From assembly GCA_002887195.1 (NCBI GenBank), contig PJAB01000145.1:1-37729 (forward strand): a DNA stretch of 37,729 nt, given 5' to 3'. The position numbers were made by a program, and so were the translations under genes. How positions within the stretch are numbered: position 1 is the first letter of the stretch; each line of letters starts with the position of its first letter. Shown in pieces: positions 36,080-37,729 of this stretch. The notes under the pieces were generated by a model. That model worked only from the letters and a program-made list of their open reading frames with translations. It was not told the origin of the DNA and searched no databases. This DNA is from Chrysochromulina parva. Taxonomy: Eukaryota; Haptophyta; Prymnesiales; Chrysochromulinaceae.

Positions 36080-36441
36080 TGCTGATCCTGATGGGGCGCG
36101 CGGCGGCGGCTGAGAGACACTGATCACTGTGGCGAACGAGAATTCTATGTTAAATCGAGCTTCGCTTGTGGCGCTGTTGGCTGTAACGCGACCGGTAGGA
36201 GGCGAGGTGTCCGGCCGGGGTAACCCGCGGACAACATGCGATGGATGGATGGGATGATCGAAGGCTTCGAGGCGAGACGTGCATCGTTGTTTTTATTCGT
36301 GTTTAACTGTTATTGGATTTGCATATGTTATTGTGTAACGATCGTCGAACGCGCTCGAAAAAGCCCGCAAGTAAACTGTGAGCTCACACAGTGCACAGTA
36401 ACGCAAACTAAGTACGTGGCCGCGATGCGCACTCACTCACA
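36080..36441. other. convergent 3' flanks (ABCC / PX)
   Basis: A 362-bp gap includes an AT-rich patch (about 36290-36340). No gene or strong structure is seen. Confidence 0.5.
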
Positions 36442-37542
36442 TCAGCCGAGCGCGCGCAGGTCGCGCAGGTTGCGCTGTGACGGCGGCTGCCTGGCAGACG
36501 AGGCTCCCCCGAGGATGACCGATGATGAAGTAGTGCTCCCACTCGAACCATCCCGCGGTGCGCCTATGTCTGCGAGGCGCTCGTTGCGATGTGCAATGTC
36601 TTCGGCGGTGGTGAAGACGGAGGAGGTGGAGGCGCAGCATGCGCTCATCCCGGCGCGCGAGCCGCCCACGTCGAGCGACCCGAGCGCGCCGCCACCGCCG
36701 GTGGGCATGGAGGTACAACCCCCAAATGTATCGGCGTACTGCCAGTGCAAGTGGGAGCGCGAGAGAAAGTTGAGGACGAGGCGACGCGCCTGCACGTGGG
36801 GCTGCACGAGCGGGAGCAGCTGCTGCATGTAGCTGTTGAGCGCAAACTGCCTATAGCTCACCACTCGGCTCGTGCGCAGCCGGTAGCGCGCGGGTAGCGG
36901 CGGCCGGACGATCTCCTCAGGGAGAATCTTGGCGAGCTGCCGGTCGAGCTCGATCCAGTCGGAGAAGCGGTGCGATACCTGCCAGCAGCGGCAGCCGCGC
37001 ACGACCGTGAGCGTGTACGCGGGCACCGTCTGGCCGCCCGAGCGCAGCTCCACCGTCCCATTCACGATCGCGAAGAAGACCGCGAGGGACCGGTACTTGG
37101 TCCGCTGCAGGTATCCTCGTAGGATGCTCTGCACCCGCGTGGCGGCCTCAGTGCGCCGCTGCACGGCCGCGGCCTCCTTGGGGTCCCAGAACTCGCGCGT
37201 CAAGAAAGAGGGCATCGCGACCGGCGCGGCAGGTGGCGCAGCAGGCGGCCGGTTGTGGGTCAGCCGCGCGCTGCGTACGCTCGAAAAGCTCATCAACGAC
37301 GACGTCGAGGACGTGGAGAGCTCACGCAGGCGGCCTTCCATGGGCAGCGAGCCCGAGCGCAGCATGCTATTGCCCGCCAGCACGCGCGGCTCGCCCAAGC
37401 TCTCGTCGGTCGGCAGTTTGCGAAGCGCCCGCAGCTGCGCATGCAGCTTGCCCGAATGCGCCCGCCACTGCGCCAGGCTTATCTCAGTCGCGCGCAACTC
37501 GGAGGCGAGAGTCGCGATGATCGCGTTCTCCTGCGACGTCAT
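36442..37542 (-). CDS. IQ-motif and PX-domain protein (phosphoinositide binding)
   Basis: There are 366 residues from the first ATG (37542); the frame extends upstream only to non-ATG codons. A coiled-coil-like N-terminus (IATLASELRATEISLAQWRA) is followed by Ser-rich linker. An IQ-like helix (ATRVQSILRGYLQRTKYRS, about 127-146) suggests calmodulin or light-chain binding. The PX domain (about 150-260) shows the strand YTLTVVRG, the RFSDWIELDRQL motif whose Arg contacts the 3-phosphate, PPLPARYRL and the helical end ALNSYMQQLLPLV. PX domains bind phosphatidylinositol phosphates, usually PI3P on endosomes. The C-terminus is disordered. IQ plus PX hints at Ca2+-tuned membrane traffic, which is inference. 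Confidence 0.82.
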   Translation of the reverse strand: MTSQENAIIATLASELRATEISLAQWRAHSGKLHAQLRALRKLPTDESLGEPRVLAGNSMLRSGSLPMEGRLRELSTSSTSSLMSFSSVRSARLTHNRPPAAPPAAPVAMPSFLTREFWDPKEAAAVQRRTEAATRVQSILRGYLQRTKYRSLAVFFAIVNGTVELRSGGQTVPAYTLTVVRGCRCWQVSHRFSDWIELDRQLAKILPEEIVRPPLPARYRLRTSRVVSYRQFALNSYMQQLLPLVQPHVQARRLVLNFLSRSHLHWQYADTFGGCTSMPTGGGGALGSLDVGGSRAGMSACCASTSSVFTTAEDIAHRNERLADIGAPRDGSSGSTTSSSVILGGASSARQPPSQRNLRDLRALG

Positions 37543-37729
37543 TGAAAAGGACGTGCGAAGTGGCACTCCAAGCACGCGGAGTCGCCGGAAGAGGAATTGC
37601 GAGGCAAGATGTTCCAGTCACCAGGAGTGGGGTCGCGCCCACGAGGGCGCCGCGCGAGGCCGGCGGAGTGCCGGAGGGTAACCCCTTCGATGTTGCCGTT
37701 GGCATGCATGCATGTGGATCTCGGGGAGA
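37543..37729. promoter_or_regulatory. 5' flank of the PX gene
   Basis: It should contain the PX promoter or 5' UTR. A GCATGCATGCATG run lies at about 37703-37715. It is cut by the right edge. Confidence 0.3.

Overview
This is a nuclear genome window from a GC-rich unicellular eukaryote. I infer a marine alga, most likely a haptophyte, with pelagophyte or dinoflagellate relatives not excluded. The evidence is spliceosomal introns of about 90-190 nt, proteins with signal peptides or Golgi anchors, a plant-type GT77 arabinosyltransferase, a urease accessory protein, a full-length ABCC transporter, a PFKFB-type enzyme and ShKT, START, PX and CS domains. There are no bacterial operons, and I found no rRNA, tRNA or CRISPR array. 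The lineage call comes from domain content and intron style only.

Layout: (1) 1-1396, minus: a voltage-gated cation channel with an N-terminal EF-hand, cut by the left edge. (2) 1994-3542, plus: a cathepsin Z/X-like cysteine protease. (3) 4673-5202, plus: a small multi-pass membrane protein. (4) 5532-7506, minus: a GT77 (XEG113-like) glycosyltransferase. (5) 8189-8902, plus: a RING-H2 protein. (6) 9465-11321, minus: a protein with a C-terminal J domain. (7) 11699-12656, minus: UreG with a His-rich C-terminal tail. (8) 12847-14770, plus: an FCP1-like CTD phosphatase with poly-Q and BRCT. (9) 15150-16079, minus: a START-like secreted protein. (10) 16304-16861, plus: a CS-like secreted protein. 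(11) 17095-18723, plus: a DXD glycosyltransferase with a ShKT domain. (12) 19206-20339, minus: a fucosyltransferase-like protein. (13) 20543-21577, minus: a type II/Prx5-like peroxiredoxin with a C-terminal repeat tail. (14) 22577-24526, minus: a PFKFB homologue whose phosphatase half lacks both catalytic histidines. (15) 24757-25545, plus: an unknown coiled-coil protein. (16) 26391-28118, minus: a secreted phosphoesterase. (17) 29072-30520, minus: a four-EF-hand protein. (18) 30817-36079, plus: a six-exon ABCC transporter. (19) 36442-37542, minus: an IQ-PX protein.

Most genes form head-to-head pairs (channel/protease, GT77/RING, UreG/FCP1, START/CS, PFKFB/unknown, EF-hand/ABCC) that share gaps of roughly 190-680 bp. 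These are probably bidirectional promoters. Products fall mainly into secretory-pathway glycosylation and hydrolysis, calcium signalling and membrane transport. The neighbours do not form one pathway.

The most interesting signal is in the introns. In the GT77, UreG, FCP1 and ABCC genes, several introns begin with a diverged copy of the first 10-30 nt of the following exon. Most of these then run into short tandem repeats rich in CTGAT/TTGATGGCC, and four end in a shared GCCTYCYTCATCAG-like module. This is the structure expected of introner-like elements, i.e. introns gained by insertion with target duplication. One ABCC intron also contains a contiguous copy of the exon-exon junction and uses a GC donor.
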